Part shown: positions 43,101 to 52,880 of the stretch, piece by piece
How the letters are laid out: each line of letters starts with the position of its first letter
How positions within the stretch are numbered: position 1 is the first letter of the stretch
Assembly: GCA_012729335.1 (NCBI GenBank)
Contig: JAAYDJ010000007.1
Location: 310,001 to 374,000, forward strand
Source: Bacteroidales bacterium
GTDB taxonomy: Bacteria; Bacteroidota; Bacteroidia; Bacteroidales; Prolixibacteraceae
Direction: 5' to 3'
DNA length: 64,000 bases
Notes under the pieces: generated by a model
The model's database searches: none
Told to the model about the DNA's origin: nothing
What the model saw: only the letters and a program-made list of their open reading frames with translations
Position numbers and translations under genes: made by a program

Positions 43101-45955
43101 TCCCACTTCACAGCAAACCGGGTTTTCCCCTGGCCAACCGTGTAAACGGCTGCCTCCCCTTCTAATCCGGTGAAGCGCGGTTTTCCTGTAGTTCTGATGA
43201 CCGGGGGTGTGGAATTCCCTTCCATTGGGAGGGTTTCTTGGTCACCGGGCAGATAAAGAAGATTTCTCAGGGGGTTGCCCCTGACGGGAAGATATACCCT
43301 GCCCTCCGAGCCCGGGGGCACGGTCACCTCGAGGTAAAACCAGCCATTCCGCTTTTTCCAGGAGGAGGCAGTCAGTCCGTTGGGCGTTTCCAGGGAATAC
43401 GTGGCATGGGTAAGGTCTCCTGCGGGCTGCGGGCGGAAAACAATATGCCTGTACCCCGGAGCCTCCTGATTGGCCTGAACGCCGGCCACCTGACGGTAGA
43501 ACCAGACGATCCCTCCCCCGAACATGGGATGGTTCCGGGAGTTCCCTCCGTCCCACTGCTCCCAGGTGGTGGTAGCCCCCTGGGCGATCCACCAGCCATA
43601 GCCGGGTTGGGTGGTTTTTCGCATGGCTTCGTAGGCCAGGTCATGCATCCCGTTTTCAGAGAGTACCTCGAAGAAGAACTGGGTTCCGAAGATACCGGTA
43701 CTCAGGTGGCCGTCGTTGCGGGCGATCTCTTCCCTGAGGGCGGTCAGGACCCTGGCTTTCCGTGCGGAAGGAACCCCCATTTTCAGGGCGAAGATGTTGC
43801 CACCGTGGGGGCCGTAGCTTCCCGTGGTTTCGTCGTAGAAGCGGTCATGGAAAGCCCCGGCAGTTCTCGCGGCGAGGCGGCCATATTCCACAGCTTCGGC
43901 TTCAAGCCCCAGTACACGGGCTGTTTGCGAGGTTAGGTCAGCACAACGCCAGAGATAAAAGGTGTGCACCATTTCCGCGGGGGGAAGTTCCCCCGGTGCA
44001 CACCAGTCGCCCAGGTTGATCCATGGATTGGGATGTTCCGGATCGGGAGCCTCCGAGTGCATGATCCCCTCCGGGTCGGTCCAGGTGTGCATGTACCCGA
44101 CATACCCCTTCATGGCCTCATAATTGTCGGAGAGTATCGTGGTATCCCCATAATGGAGGTAAAATTCCCAGGGCATGATGCAGATGGCGGCACCCCATGC
44201 GGGCCCGCCCCCGCAGCCTGGCTGCCAGGGCGCTCCGTTGGGAACATACCCGTTCTCCGGGTTTTGGGCCCCCCGCATGTCTCCAATCCATTTTGTGTAA
44301 AAGGCCCGCGCATCGTAATTGTGCATCACCGTGACACAGGCCACCTGTCCATCACCGGTGTAGGGGGAGCGTTCACGGTGAGGACAGTCGCTGGCCACAC
44401 CCCCATGCATGTTGTCGGTCTGGCTGCGCCGCCAGATCTGATGGATCTTGTTGAACAAGATGTCGGAGCTGGAGAAATGCCCCGCACGCTCTACATCGGA
44501 GTAAACCGCCTCGGCGGTGAGGTCTTCCGGAAGGAGCTCCCCGGGCCAGTTGATGATCTCTACCTCGCGGAATACAAACCAGGTGAAACGGGCGGCATAT
44601 TCTTCAGGGCCGCCTCCGCGCAAGGTGTACGAATTATCGCCGACGGCCGACTCGCACAGGTATCGGATATCGATACGCCGCCCTGGTTCTCCCTCGACCC
44701 GGTTGATGCGCACCCATCCCGAAATCTCCTCCCCGAAGTCGACACGATAATGGCCGTTGCCGAGTTTTTCTGTTTTTACAGGTGGCAGCCGTTCCATGAT
44801 CTTGTCGGGAGGGGCTGTCTGTGCCTGCAGTTTGCCCCCGGGGGCCTTGCGCAGGGCCACAGGTTCCCATCCATTGTCGTCATATCCGGGAGAAGCCCAG
44901 CCCGGAATGTCCCTCCGGGCGTCATAGTGTTCCCCGTCGTATACATTGTCGAGAAGGATGGGACTCCCGTGTGCTTTCCAGTCGGGACCGCTGCCGATCA
45001 CCTCCTCACTGCCGTCGGCATAACTGATGTGGATCTGTCCCAGGAAACGGGGCGTACCATACCCTTCGCACCAGTAATTGCCGGAATTGAAAAAGCCGTT
45101 TCCCAGGATGGTCCCGGCCACATTCTCTCCCTGGCGGAGGAGTCCCGTGATATCGTAACAGAGATAGAAAACCCGGTATTCGCTGAAGTTATTTCCGGTC
45201 ATGATGCCGATCTCTCCGGCGCTTTTGCGTGGGCCGTAAAGAGAAAGGGCGGGAGCCATCACCTCATCGCCGGCTTTCATGCCATTGATATAAAACTCAA
45301 AAAATCCCAGTCCGGTCACATAGGCTTTGGCCGACCGTATGGGGCGTTCGACGTAAAAGCTTTTACGCAGCAGGGGGGCAGGGGAGGGCATCTCGCTGGC
45401 CGGGCGGTGTGCAAACCCGGTTTGGGCGGCCCCACGGGGAAACGCAGGACGGGGCAGGGGAGCTTCCCCTTCCCAGGGAGCACCGATCCACTGCGCCTGC
45501 CAGTCGGAGGTTTCCAACATTCCCATCCCCCAGCAAGCTGGCACGCTCCAGGGACTCACCCGGTCACGGCGGTCCCATACCCTGACCTGCCACCAGCACT
45601 CCTGCCGCGAGGCAAGAGGCTTCCCGGCATACCTAATATTCTGGGAGTTCCGGGAAAAGACCTTCCCCGTCTGCCAGAGAAGATGATTCCCGGTCAGCAC
45701 ATCCTCCCTGCTTCCGGCAACCCTGATCTCATAGGCCGTCTGGTACTGCCCCCGTTCATTCTTTCCGGGAATCCCCGTCCACGAAAGACGAGGCTGTTCC
45801 GCATCTATCGCCCTGGGATTCAGGAGATGTTCACAGCGTAAACGTTCAGGTTTCAACATCGCCCCGGCCAGAAAGGGCAACACTACTATATAAAACATAC
45901 ATAGTCCTGTGACTATTTTTCTTTTTATTTCCGGCCGGAACCGCGGGATGCCCAT
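43097..45955 (-). CDS. Alpha-L-rhamnosidase, glycoside hydrolase family 78
   Basis: An enzyme of 952 residues that removes terminal alpha-L-rhamnose from plant or algal glycans and glycosides. ATG 45955 is used (MGIPRFRPEIKRKIVTG, then a hydrophobic signal FYIVVLPFLAGAM); a longer start at 46102 would overlap the TPR gene. The N-terminal Ig-like domain (RCEHLLNPRAIDAEQPRLSW) is the standard GH78 beginning. The beta-sandwich domain has AKAYVTGLGFFEFYINGMK. The (alpha/alpha)6 catalytic domain contains VASDCPHRERSPYTGDGQV with the acidic residues and GGNSRNHPMFGG near its end. No PUL partners are present in the window. Confidence 0.93.
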   Translation of the reverse strand: MGIPRFRPEIKRKIVTGLCMFYIVVLPFLAGAMLKPERLRCEHLLNPRAIDAEQPRLSWTGIPGKNERGQYQTAYEIRVAGSREDVLTGNHLLWQTGKVFSRNSQNIRYAGKPLASRQECWWQVRVWDRRDRVSPWSVPACWGMGMLETSDWQAQWIGAPWEGEAPLPRPAFPRGAAQTGFAHRPASEMPSPAPLLRKSFYVERPIRSAKAYVTGLGFFEFYINGMKAGDEVMAPALSLYGPRKSAGEIGIMTGNNFSEYRVFYLCYDITGLLRQGENVAGTILGNGFFNSGNYWCEGYGTPRFLGQIHISYADGSEEVIGSGPDWKAHGSPILLDNVYDGEHYDARRDIPGWASPGYDDNGWEPVALRKAPGGKLQAQTAPPDKIMERLPPVKTEKLGNGHYRVDFGEEISGWVRINRVEGEPGRRIDIRYLCESAVGDNSYTLRGGGPEEYAARFTWFVFREVEIINWPGELLPEDLTAEAVYSDVERAGHFSSSDILFNKIHQIWRRSQTDNMHGGVASDCPHRERSPYTGDGQVACVTVMHNYDARAFYTKWIGDMRGAQNPENGYVPNGAPWQPGCGGGPAWGAAICIMPWEFYLHYGDTTILSDNYEAMKGYVGYMHTWTDPEGIMHSEAPDPEHPNPWINLGDWCAPGELPPAEMVHTFYLWRCADLTSQTARVLGLEAEAVEYGRLAARTAGAFHDRFYDETTGSYGPHGGNIFALKMGVPSARKARVLTALREEIARNDGHLSTGIFGTQFFFEVLSENGMHDLAYEAMRKTTQPGYGWWIAQGATTTWEQWDGGNSRNHPMFGGGIVWFYRQVAGVQANQEAPGYRHIVFRPQPAGDLTHATYSLETPNGLTASSWKKRNGWFYLEVTVPPGSEGRVYLPVRGNPLRNLLYLPGDQETLPMEGNSTPPVIRTTGKPRFTGLEGEAAVYTVGQGKTRFAVKWD

Positions 45956-46073
45956 GGACGGGGTTCCGGGGGCTCCGCCTGAAAGGAACCTCTCCTGACC
46001 AACTGTACCTGTTCCCGGGTATTTCAAAAACCGCCCGCAAACATGATGCATCGCTGTAATTCCCTTCATTAAA

Positions 46074-46784
46074 TCATAGGTCTCTCCAGTTGATCCCATC
46101 ATGGATTGCCCTTTGAATTCTTAACGCCTCACGGGCAGCATCCATATTGCCCTGCGTTAAATTTCTCAGGGATTCTGCCGCTGCATCTGAAATCTCTTCA
46201 CCAAATTCCTGCATGATCATCACCAGCTCTTTGACCATCTTTATGTCTCCTGAATTTCCCAGGGCATAAACGGAATTAATTTTTACGTTATCTGGAAACT
46301 CACCATTGATGATCCCAATATGATCACGGTTGTCAAAGGGGATTCCCTGATCCATCTTCTTTTTGATGGTCTCAAGGCTGATCATTTGCCTGACCTTGTC
46401 CAAATCCTCTGCAATATCTTCGTCATCAGGTGATAGTTCAAGGGCCTTCAGTAAATCTTTTTCACTTTGTTCCAGTTGACCTGAAACAGATAGGGTGAGG
46501 CCTCTGTACCTGTATAACTCGGGATTCATCGGATCCCGGTCAATGGCCTGACTGAATATCCTTAGAGCTTCCTCCGTATTCCCGGCTTCCAGTTCTTTGA
46601 CCCCGCCAGATAGTGCTTCCTGACTTTCCGGGAAAGAGGTTTCGATCATTTCCGACAACCCATCATCAATCTCGGAATCAACAGGGGATGCCTCCTGTAC
46701 AAAAATGAAATTGTCTTCATCCTCTACAGGTGGTGTTGTAGGAGCCGGCTTTTTGTTTCTTTTGAGAAAATCGAAAAGTTTCAT
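46074..46784 (-). CDS. Tetratricopeptide repeat protein of unknown role
   Basis: A 236-residue protein with no signal peptide. A charged N-terminal stretch (FDFLKRNKKPAPTTPP) precedes two clear TPR units: EALSGGVKELEAGNTEEALR and DPMNPELYRYRGLTLSVSGQ with ALELSPDDEDI. The C-terminal 90 residues are helical with a repeated look (DIKMVKELVMIMQEFGEEIS). Such proteins bind partners; no specific assignment is possible. It lies 118 bp upstream of the rhamnosidase start on the same strand. Confidence 0.78.
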   Translation of the reverse strand: MKLFDFLKRNKKPAPTTPPVEDEDNFIFVQEASPVDSEIDDGLSEMIETSFPESQEALSGGVKELEAGNTEEALRIFSQAIDRDPMNPELYRYRGLTLSVSGQLEQSEKDLLKALELSPDDEDIAEDLDKVRQMISLETIKKKMDQGIPFDNRDHIGIINGEFPDNVKINSVYALGNSGDIKMVKELVMIMQEFGEEISDAAAESLRNLTQGNMDAAREALRIQRAIHDGINWRDL

Positions 46785-46869
46785 GTGAATATATGTGTTA
46801 ATTTTATGATAAGGTCAGTTTATGGTCCTGTTACAGAGAGGGAAGGTAGGTATTCCTTGTTGAATTAAC

Positions 46870-46903
46870 AAAAAAATCCGGCTGTATTTCTTTACAGCCG
46901 GAC
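46870..46903 (-). terminator. Terminator after tRNA-Pro
   Basis: On the minus strand TCCGGCTGTA - AAGAAA - TACAGCCGGA is a perfect 10-bp stem followed by seven T. Confidence 0.95.
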
Positions 46904-46909
46904 TTTTTC

Positions 46910-46985
46910 TGGTCGGGGTGACTGGACTTGAACCAGCGGCCTCGTCGTCCCGAACGACGCGCGCTACCAACTGCGCCACACCCCG
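46910..46985 (-). tRNA. tRNA-Pro (CGG anticodon)
   Basis: A 76-nt gene including an encoded CCA. The acceptor CGGGGTG / CACCCCG is perfect, the D-arm GCGC/GCGC, the anticodon stem CGTCG/CGACG with loop TTCGGGA (anticodon CGG, reading CCG), and the T-loop TTCAAGT is canonical. A strong terminator follows within 10 bp. Confidence 0.97.
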
Positions 46986-46998
46986 GGGCCTTCCGAAT

Positions 46999-47024
46999 GG
47001 CCGGACTGCTTTTGTGGTCCGGCC
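46999..47024. other. Perfect hairpin upstream of tRNA-Pro
   Basis: GGCCGGAC - TGCTTTTGTG - GTCCGGCC, an 8-bp GC-rich stem, ends 14 bp before the tRNA 5' end. In the plus direction it is followed by TTTCTTC. It could be a weak terminator or a processing element. Confidence 0.6.
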
Positions 47025-47165
47025 TTTCTTCTCATAGCCTGACATCTGGCGATGGCGGGCCATTTCTGAGGCGCCACAAAAATAATATTTTCATTGATTC
47101 AAAAACAATAATTTTTTGTTTTTCCTCAAATGGTGTAAATTGGGCGTTCCTTAAAAAAATGAGTC

Positions 47166-50100
47166 ATGATATATCGTATGTTTCGTCTCTTCGCAGCAGT
47201 TTTATGTTTTTCAGTATTCGTTCCGCGGGCATCGGCCCTCGAAGACGCACGGCTTCTCCGTTTTCCCGATATACGGAATGATCTGGTGACATTTGTCTAT
47301 GCCGGGGATATCTGGACGGTCAGCGCCCAGGGTGGTGAGGCCCGCCGAATCACTTCCCATGAAGGGCTGGAACTCTTCCCCAAAATTTCCCCCGACGGGA
47401 AGTGGATCGCCTTCTCAGGTGAATATTCGGGCAGCAGACAGGTTTTTGTAGTCCCTGCGGAAGGGGGTACCCCCCGCCAGCTGACCTGGTATAACTCCGT
47501 GGGCATGATGCCTCCCCGCGGTGGTTTTGACCATGTGGTGCTCGACTGGACTCCCGACAGCCGGCAGATCCTGATCCGTGCCAACCGCACCACTTTCGGT
47601 GACCGCAATGGCAAATACTTCCTGGTTGCCCTCGACGGCGGCCTCGAGAAACCCCTGCCCATCGTCAACGGCGGATTTGCCACGCTCTCCCCCGACGGAT
47701 CGGAACTGGCCTTCACCCCAGTCGACCGGGAATTCCGGACTTGGAAAAGGTACAAGGGTGGCAGGGCTTCCGACCTCTGGATCTTCGACCTGAAAAACAA
47801 CACCTCGGAGCAGATCACCGACTTCAAAGGTACAGACCAGCTCCCCGTTTGGTCGGGCGATGAAATTTTCTTTGCCTCTGACCGCGACCTGAAACTCAAT
47901 ATCTGGAAATACAACGTGAAAACCAGGGAGACCTCTCAGGTCACCTCCCACAAGGAGTTCGACGTTATGTGGCCCTCCGGAGGCGACGGCTGGCTGGTTT
48001 ATGAAAACGGAGGATTCCTGTACAAGCTCAATCTGGCTTCGGGTACCACCACGAAAATGAGCATCAACATCAGGTTTGACAATCCCAATCTGATGACTTA
48101 CTGGAAAAATGTGAAAGACGATATACACAGTTTTGCGGTTTCTCCCACGGGGAAAAGAGCTTTGTTCGACGCCCGGGGCGATATTTTCTCGGTTCCGGCC
48201 GAAAACGGCCTCATCGAAAACCTCACCCAAAGCCAGGGTGTCCGTGAGATCTTCCCCGCCTGGTCACCTGACGGGAAATACATCAGTTATATCTCCGATG
48301 CTTCCGGGGAATATGAAATTTATCTTCTTGAGAATAAAAAGGGTGCAGAGCCGAGGCAGCTGACCTTCAACTCGTCAGCCTGGAAATACCAGCCCTTATG
48401 GTCACCCGACAGCCGGTATCTGCTCTTTTCTGACCGTACGCTTCAACTGCGTTTGCTGGAGGTGGGGTCAGGAAAGATCACCGATATTGACAAGGCGACC
48501 TTCAACGAAATCAGAACCTACGACATCTCTCCCGACTCACGGTGGATCGCCTACACCAGGGAGGGGAGCAATGCCCAGCCGGTGATCTGGATCTACGACA
48601 TCACCACCGGCAAGAAGCAACAGTTGACCGACGGGGTTTTCAGCGATGACGAACCTGTTTTTTCCCTCTGCGGAAACTTTCTTTTCTTTTCTTCCAACCG
48701 CGATTTCAACCTGGCTTTTTCCAGTTTCGAGTTTGATTATCTCTACAATCGGTCGACCAGGTTGTATGCCCTTACCCTGAAGCCTGACGGGCCTAAACTG
48801 GTCAAAGATAAAAACGATGTGGAGCCAGTGAGAGAGGAAAAGGGGAGTGCCCCGGGAAGCGGCGAGCAGGCTGCGAAGAGCGGCAAAAAGGAGAGTACCC
48901 CAAAAGGCGGCACCCCGGCCGCGGATGCCGCTCACGCAGCCAAAAGCCCGAAAGTGGAGATCGGTTTTGAGGGAATAAACAACCGTATTGCTGTCCTCCC
49001 TGGTGAGGCCGGGGAATACAGGATCGCCGGTGCCGTAGAGGGAGGCCTTCTATACATGGCCGGAGGAAAACTCATGCGCTACAACATCGCCGATGAAAAG
49101 AGCGAGGAGATCCTCGACAGGGCCATGATGGCCATGATCACCGCCGATGGGAAAATGGTGATGTACCGTTCGGGCGCCGACTTCGGTATCGTGAAGGTCG
49201 CTCCCAACCAGAAGAGCGGCGCCGGGAAGATCAACCTCGACCAGATGGAAATGAAGATCGACCCCCGTAAGGAATGGAATCAGATTTATGCCGATGGATG
49301 GCGCATCTTCCGCGATTATTTTTACGTCGACAACCTGCACGGCGTTAATTGGCCCGAAGTGAAGGAGCGATACAGCGTGCTGCTTCCCCATGTGAGCCAC
49401 CGTGCCGACCTGGATTACATCCTCAACGAGATTGTTTCGGAGAGCAATGCCGGTCACTCTTATGTCGACTGGGGTGATTTTAAAAGGGTGAAACGGGTGG
49501 ATGGCGGTCTGCTGGGTGCTGACCTGGTGGCCGATGAGGCCGCTGGGCGCTACAGGATGACGAAAATTTACCAGGGTGAAAACTGGAATCCCTCCCGTCG
49601 CTCTCCCCTGACCGAAACGGGTGTGAACGTCAGGGAAGGCGATTACCTGCTGCGGATCGACGGCCGGGAGATTACCCTGAACGACAACCCTTATCTTTTC
49701 CTGGAGAATAAAGCGGGTAAGAAGGTGGAACTCACCGTCAACGGAAAACCCGGGATGACAGGTGCGCATACGGAAGTCATACAGCCCATTGCCAGCGAAC
49801 TGGAGCTGTTTGGCCTCGACTGGGTCAACCAGCGGCGTGAAATGGTCGACAAACTCTCGGGTGGCCGGATTGGGTATATTTATGTGCCCAATACCTCGAC
49901 CGATGGCAACCGGGAACTCTATCGCGGCATCTATGCCTATCATGACAAGGAAGCCCTGATCATCGACGACCGCTACAACGGCGGCGGCTTCATCCCCGAC
50001 CGGATGGCCGACCTGCTCGACCGTAAAACCCTGGTGTGGTGGCACCGCAATGGTCTGGAACCTTCCAAGGCTCCCGGCGTGGCCCATGACGGCCCCAAAG

Positions 50101-50489
50101 TCATGCTCATCAATGGCTATTCCTCCTCGGGAGGTGATGCCTTCCCCTATTTCTTCAAGAAAATGGGTCTGGGAAAACTCATCGGCACCCGTACCTGGGG
50201 CGGCCTGATCGGAATCTCCGGAAATGCCAGGCTCGTCGATGGCGGATATATCTCGGTGCCCCGCTTCGGAATATACGACGAGAACAGCCAGTGGATCATA
50301 GAGGGAATCGGCGTCTATCCCGACATCGAAGTGGTCGACCGGCCCGAACAACTGGCAAAGGGTGTCGATCCAGGTATCGAAAGAGCCGTCAAGGAATTGC
50401 TGATAGAACTGGAGAAAAACCCGGTAAAACGGCCTTCTACTCCAAAATCACCCGACCGTTCCGGATGGATCGAAAAGGAGATCCGGTAA
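47166..50489 (+). CDS. Tricorn-like S41 family protease
   Basis: An exported protease of 1107 residues related to the tricorn core protease. After a signal peptide (MFRLFAAVLCFSVFVPRASA) come repeated PD40/WD-like beta-propeller blades (SPDGKWIAFSGEY, SPDGKYISYISD) to about residue 540. A low-complexity Lys/Ala/Gly-rich linker of about 45 residues follows, then a core with a PDZ domain (GVNVREGDYLLRIDG). The S41 C-terminal domain has the nucleophile serine in NGYSSSGGDAFPYFF and GTRTWGGLIGI. Length and order fit the family. It probably degrades peptides in the periplasm. ATG 47166 or 47178 are equivalent for the signal. A strong terminator follows. Confidence 0.92.
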   Translation: MIYRMFRLFAAVLCFSVFVPRASALEDARLLRFPDIRNDLVTFVYAGDIWTVSAQGGEARRITSHEGLELFPKISPDGKWIAFSGEYSGSRQVFVVPAEGGTPRQLTWYNSVGMMPPRGGFDHVVLDWTPDSRQILIRANRTTFGDRNGKYFLVALDGGLEKPLPIVNGGFATLSPDGSELAFTPVDREFRTWKRYKGGRASDLWIFDLKNNTSEQITDFKGTDQLPVWSGDEIFFASDRDLKLNIWKYNVKTRETSQVTSHKEFDVMWPSGGDGWLVYENGGFLYKLNLASGTTTKMSINIRFDNPNLMTYWKNVKDDIHSFAVSPTGKRALFDARGDIFSVPAENGLIENLTQSQGVREIFPAWSPDGKYISYISDASGEYEIYLLENKKGAEPRQLTFNSSAWKYQPLWSPDSRYLLFSDRTLQLRLLEVGSGKITDIDKATFNEIRTYDISPDSRWIAYTREGSNAQPVIWIYDITTGKKQQLTDGVFSDDEPVFSLCGNFLFFSSNRDFNLAFSSFEFDYLYNRSTRLYALTLKPDGPKLVKDKNDVEPVREEKGSAPGSGEQAAKSGKKESTPKGGTPAADAAHAAKSPKVEIGFEGINNRIAVLPGEAGEYRIAGAVEGGLLYMAGGKLMRYNIADEKSEEILDRAMMAMITADGKMVMYRSGADFGIVKVAPNQKSGAGKINLDQMEMKIDPRKEWNQIYADGWRIFRDYFYVDNLHGVNWPEVKERYSVLLPHVSHRADLDYILNEIVSESNAGHSYVDWGDFKRVKRVDGGLLGADLVADEAAGRYRMTKIYQGENWNPSRRSPLTETGVNVREGDYLLRIDGREITLNDNPYLFLENKAGKKVELTVNGKPGMTGAHTEVIQPIASELELFGLDWVNQRREMVDKLSGGRIGYIYVPNTSTDGNRELYRGIYAYHDKEALIIDDRYNGGGFIPDRMADLLDRKTLVWWHRNGLEPSKAPGVAHDGPKVMLINGYSSSGGDAFPYFFKKMGLGKLIGTRTWGGLIGISGNARLVDGGYISVPRFGIYDENSQWIIEGIGVYPDIEVVDRPEQLAKGVDPGIERAVKELLIELEKNPVKRPSTPKSPDRSGWIEKEIR

Positions 50490-50538
50490 CCCGAACTCCT
50501 CCCTTCACCTGGCAGGTTCTCTTCAAAACCACAAATAA

Positions 50539-50574
50539 ACATCCGGTCAAAGTCCTGACCGGATGTTTTTTTTT
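50539..50574 (+). terminator. Terminator after the tricorn-like gene
   Basis: A perfect 11-bp stem ACATCCGGTCA / TGACCGGATGT with a 6-nt loop, then nine T. The same core stem recurs as the terminator at 52.8 kb. Confidence 0.95.
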
Positions 50575-50713
50575 CAGAACATGCCCTAAGGAATTGGCTG
50601 AACGGCTAATTCACCCGTGAAAACCGGGATTCCAAATTGCACACAACGTGGAAAAACACTTTTCAATTTGGGAAAATTTCCTTAAATTTAGTAAGATTCA
50701 GAACCATGAGGAT

Positions 50714-52642
50714 ATGGACCCGTCAGATGAAAATTTGTCGATGGAGCAGGCCTTCCTACGTAAACTGAATGACACCATTTACCAGAACCTGAGCAAAGAG
50801 GATTTCGGAGTAAAAGAGTTGTCGCATGAGATGAACATGAGCAGGTCAACATTACTCCGGAAAGTAAAAAAAGAGACCCATAATTCAGTCAACCAGTATA
50901 TTCGCCAACTGAGGCTGGAACGTGCCATGGAGATGTTACAGGATAATGTGGCCTCTGTGTCTGAAATAGCCTTCCAGACGGGTTTCGGTAGTCCCGCGTA
51001 CTTTAACACCTGTTTCCATCATTATTTCGGGTTCCCTCCCGGAGAAGTGAAAAAAATGAAAACCCTGACCTCAAAACAAGGAATTCCGGAAACAGAAAGC
51101 AATGCAAAGCCAAATAAGAAGAGAAGTACAGGAAAAAATTCCTTCAGGTGGATGATCCCTGTCTCTGTCGTTCTTATTGTGGGGATTACCTCCATCTTTT
51201 TCATACTCCCGGAATCACTGAAAACCTGGTTCCCCGGTAATTCAGGGGCGATGGGAAATAAGGTCAAATCCATTGCTGTTCTGCCATTCAAGAACCTGAG
51301 TGAAGACAAGGAATTCCAGTATTTTGCCGATGGCGTAATGGAAGACATTCTTGTCAACCTCAGTTATGTCAAAGATTTTAAGGTGGTCTCACGCACCTCA
51401 GTTGAAACGTTCCGTGAAAATGCACCCCCATTGCCTGAAATATCCAGGAAACTGAATGTGGATTACATTCTGGAAGGAAGTGTTCAAAGCTCCGATAGCC
51501 AGTTGCGGGTAAGGATCCAGTTCATTGAAGCCAGAACCGACAGTCATTTGTTTTCAGAGACCTTTGACCGGGATTTGTCTGATATTTTTAGCATTCAGAG
51601 TGAAATAGCCCGGAAAATATCCAGGGAACTTCAGGCCACCCTGTCAGAAGAAGAGATTGAACACATTGAAAAAATGCCCACCCGGAATATGGAGGCCTAC
51701 AAGCAATACCTCATGGGACGGTATTTCTGGAATAAAAGAGACAAGGCCAGTCAGTTAAAAAGTATCGCCTGTTTTGAGAACGCATTGGCCATAGATTCCA
51801 CTTACACATTGGCGTATGCCGGTCTGGCTGATGCTTACTTTATCCTGACCTGGTGGGACTGGTATCCCCGTCAGGAAGGATATCTGAAAGCAAAAAAACT
51901 GGCATTAAAGGCTTTGGAAATGGACAGGGAACTCGCAGAGGCGCATGCCACCCTGGGGGGTATTTTCTGTTACGGAGATTGGAATTGGCTTGAAGCCAGG
52001 AAAGAACTTGAACGGGCCATAAAAATTAACCCTAATTACGTCAACGGATATCAATATTATGCTGAATTTCTGGATATCATCAATGACAGAGAGGGTGCAC
52101 GCAAAAGCATTGATAAGGCATTGGAATTGGATCCTTATGCCTACATGCCAAATGTCATTAGTGCCATCTGTTATTCTAATGAGGGGAAACTGGATGAATC
52201 TATCAAAGCACGCTACAATATTCTGGAAATCTACCCTGATAAGTTTGAAATTTATTACAGTCTGTTTCAGAATTACATTGTAAAGAAAGATTCCCTAAAA
52301 GCGCTGGAAACTTTCAAGAAGTATTGGATGAAGGAGACTCCTTCTGAAATAACAGTACATGAAATCGAAAATGTATATAAGAAATCAGGTATAAGAGGAT
52401 TAGTGGAAATGTGTATTGAGTCAGAGCTGGGAAATCCCCGTCCTTCCCCTTATGTGATTGCCATAAAATATGCAATGCTGGGTGAAAAGGAGAAAACATT
52501 GACATTTCTTGAAAAAGCCATGGAAGAACGCATCCCTGCTCTTCCACGGATTAACTCCAATCCGCTCTTTGACAACCTGCGTTCGGAGCCCCGGTTTAAA
52601 CGACTGATTGAGGAAATGGGATTGACCCGCTTTGGTAAATAG
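50714..52642 (+). CDS. Membrane-bound AraC-type regulator with FlgO-like and TPR sensor part
   Basis: A 642-residue one-component regulator. Residues 1-110 form a cytoplasmic AraC HTH pair (KELSHEMNMSRSTLLRKVKK and SEIAFQTGFGSPAYFNTCFH). A linker and one transmembrane helix (MIPVSVVLIVGITSIFFIL) follow. The outer part starts with the FlgO/TolB-like segment IAVLPFKNLSEDKEFQYFADG, then several TPR units (ALAIDSTYTLAYAGLADAY and others) to the end. Such proteins should bind DNA while tethered to the membrane and sense extracytoplasmic state. ATG 50714 is preferred; GTG 50648 is possible. Targets unknown. Confidence 0.87.
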   Translation: MDPSDENLSMEQAFLRKLNDTIYQNLSKEDFGVKELSHEMNMSRSTLLRKVKKETHNSVNQYIRQLRLERAMEMLQDNVASVSEIAFQTGFGSPAYFNTCFHHYFGFPPGEVKKMKTLTSKQGIPETESNAKPNKKRSTGKNSFRWMIPVSVVLIVGITSIFFILPESLKTWFPGNSGAMGNKVKSIAVLPFKNLSEDKEFQYFADGVMEDILVNLSYVKDFKVVSRTSVETFRENAPPLPEISRKLNVDYILEGSVQSSDSQLRVRIQFIEARTDSHLFSETFDRDLSDIFSIQSEIARKISRELQATLSEEEIEHIEKMPTRNMEAYKQYLMGRYFWNKRDKASQLKSIACFENALAIDSTYTLAYAGLADAYFILTWWDWYPRQEGYLKAKKLALKALEMDRELAEAHATLGGIFCYGDWNWLEARKELERAIKINPNYVNGYQYYAEFLDIINDREGARKSIDKALELDPYAYMPNVISAICYSNEGKLDESIKARYNILEIYPDKFEIYYSLFQNYIVKKDSLKALETFKKYWMKETPSEITVHEIENVYKKSGIRGLVEMCIESELGNPRPSPYVIAIKYAMLGEKEKTLTFLEKAMEERIPALPRINSNPLFDNLRSEPRFKRLIEEMGLTRFGK

Positions 52643-52805
52643 TCAATTTCGTAAGTTTTTGAAGCATCGGCGACCATTATCCTCAGCATTACGCAAACCG
52701 GGGTATTTGCCTTTACAGAGGATACACCTTTGTAAGATCCGTATCCCAGGAGGGTTGTTTGCTCATCAGCGCTCAGGATGCCCCGGCGTTAGCCTCAAAA
52801 CCATG

Positions 52806-52838
52806 AAAAAAGCATCCGGTCAAAAACTGACCGGATGC
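52806..52838 (-). terminator. Terminator of the M16 protease gene
   Basis: On the minus strand GCATCCGGTCA - GTTTT - TGACCGGATGC has a perfect 11-bp stem followed by six T. It faces the M16 gene that ends 133 bp away. Confidence 0.88.
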
Positions 52839-52880
52839 TTCGTTGACTTTTCTTAAGGCCTCTGCCCCAAAAGGGTTTTT

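Noticed and set aside
43964-45841. 625-aa plus-strand ORF
   Set aside because: Antisense shadow of the rhamnosidase gene, whose GH78 motifs are clear on the other strand.
46815-47063. 82-aa ORF across tRNA-Pro
   Set aside because: The tRNA cloverleaf explains the sequence; the GVAQLVARVVRDDEAAGSSP motif is a common spurious translation of tRNA genes.
49050-50351. 433-aa minus-strand ORF
   Set aside because: Antisense of the tricorn-like protease gene.
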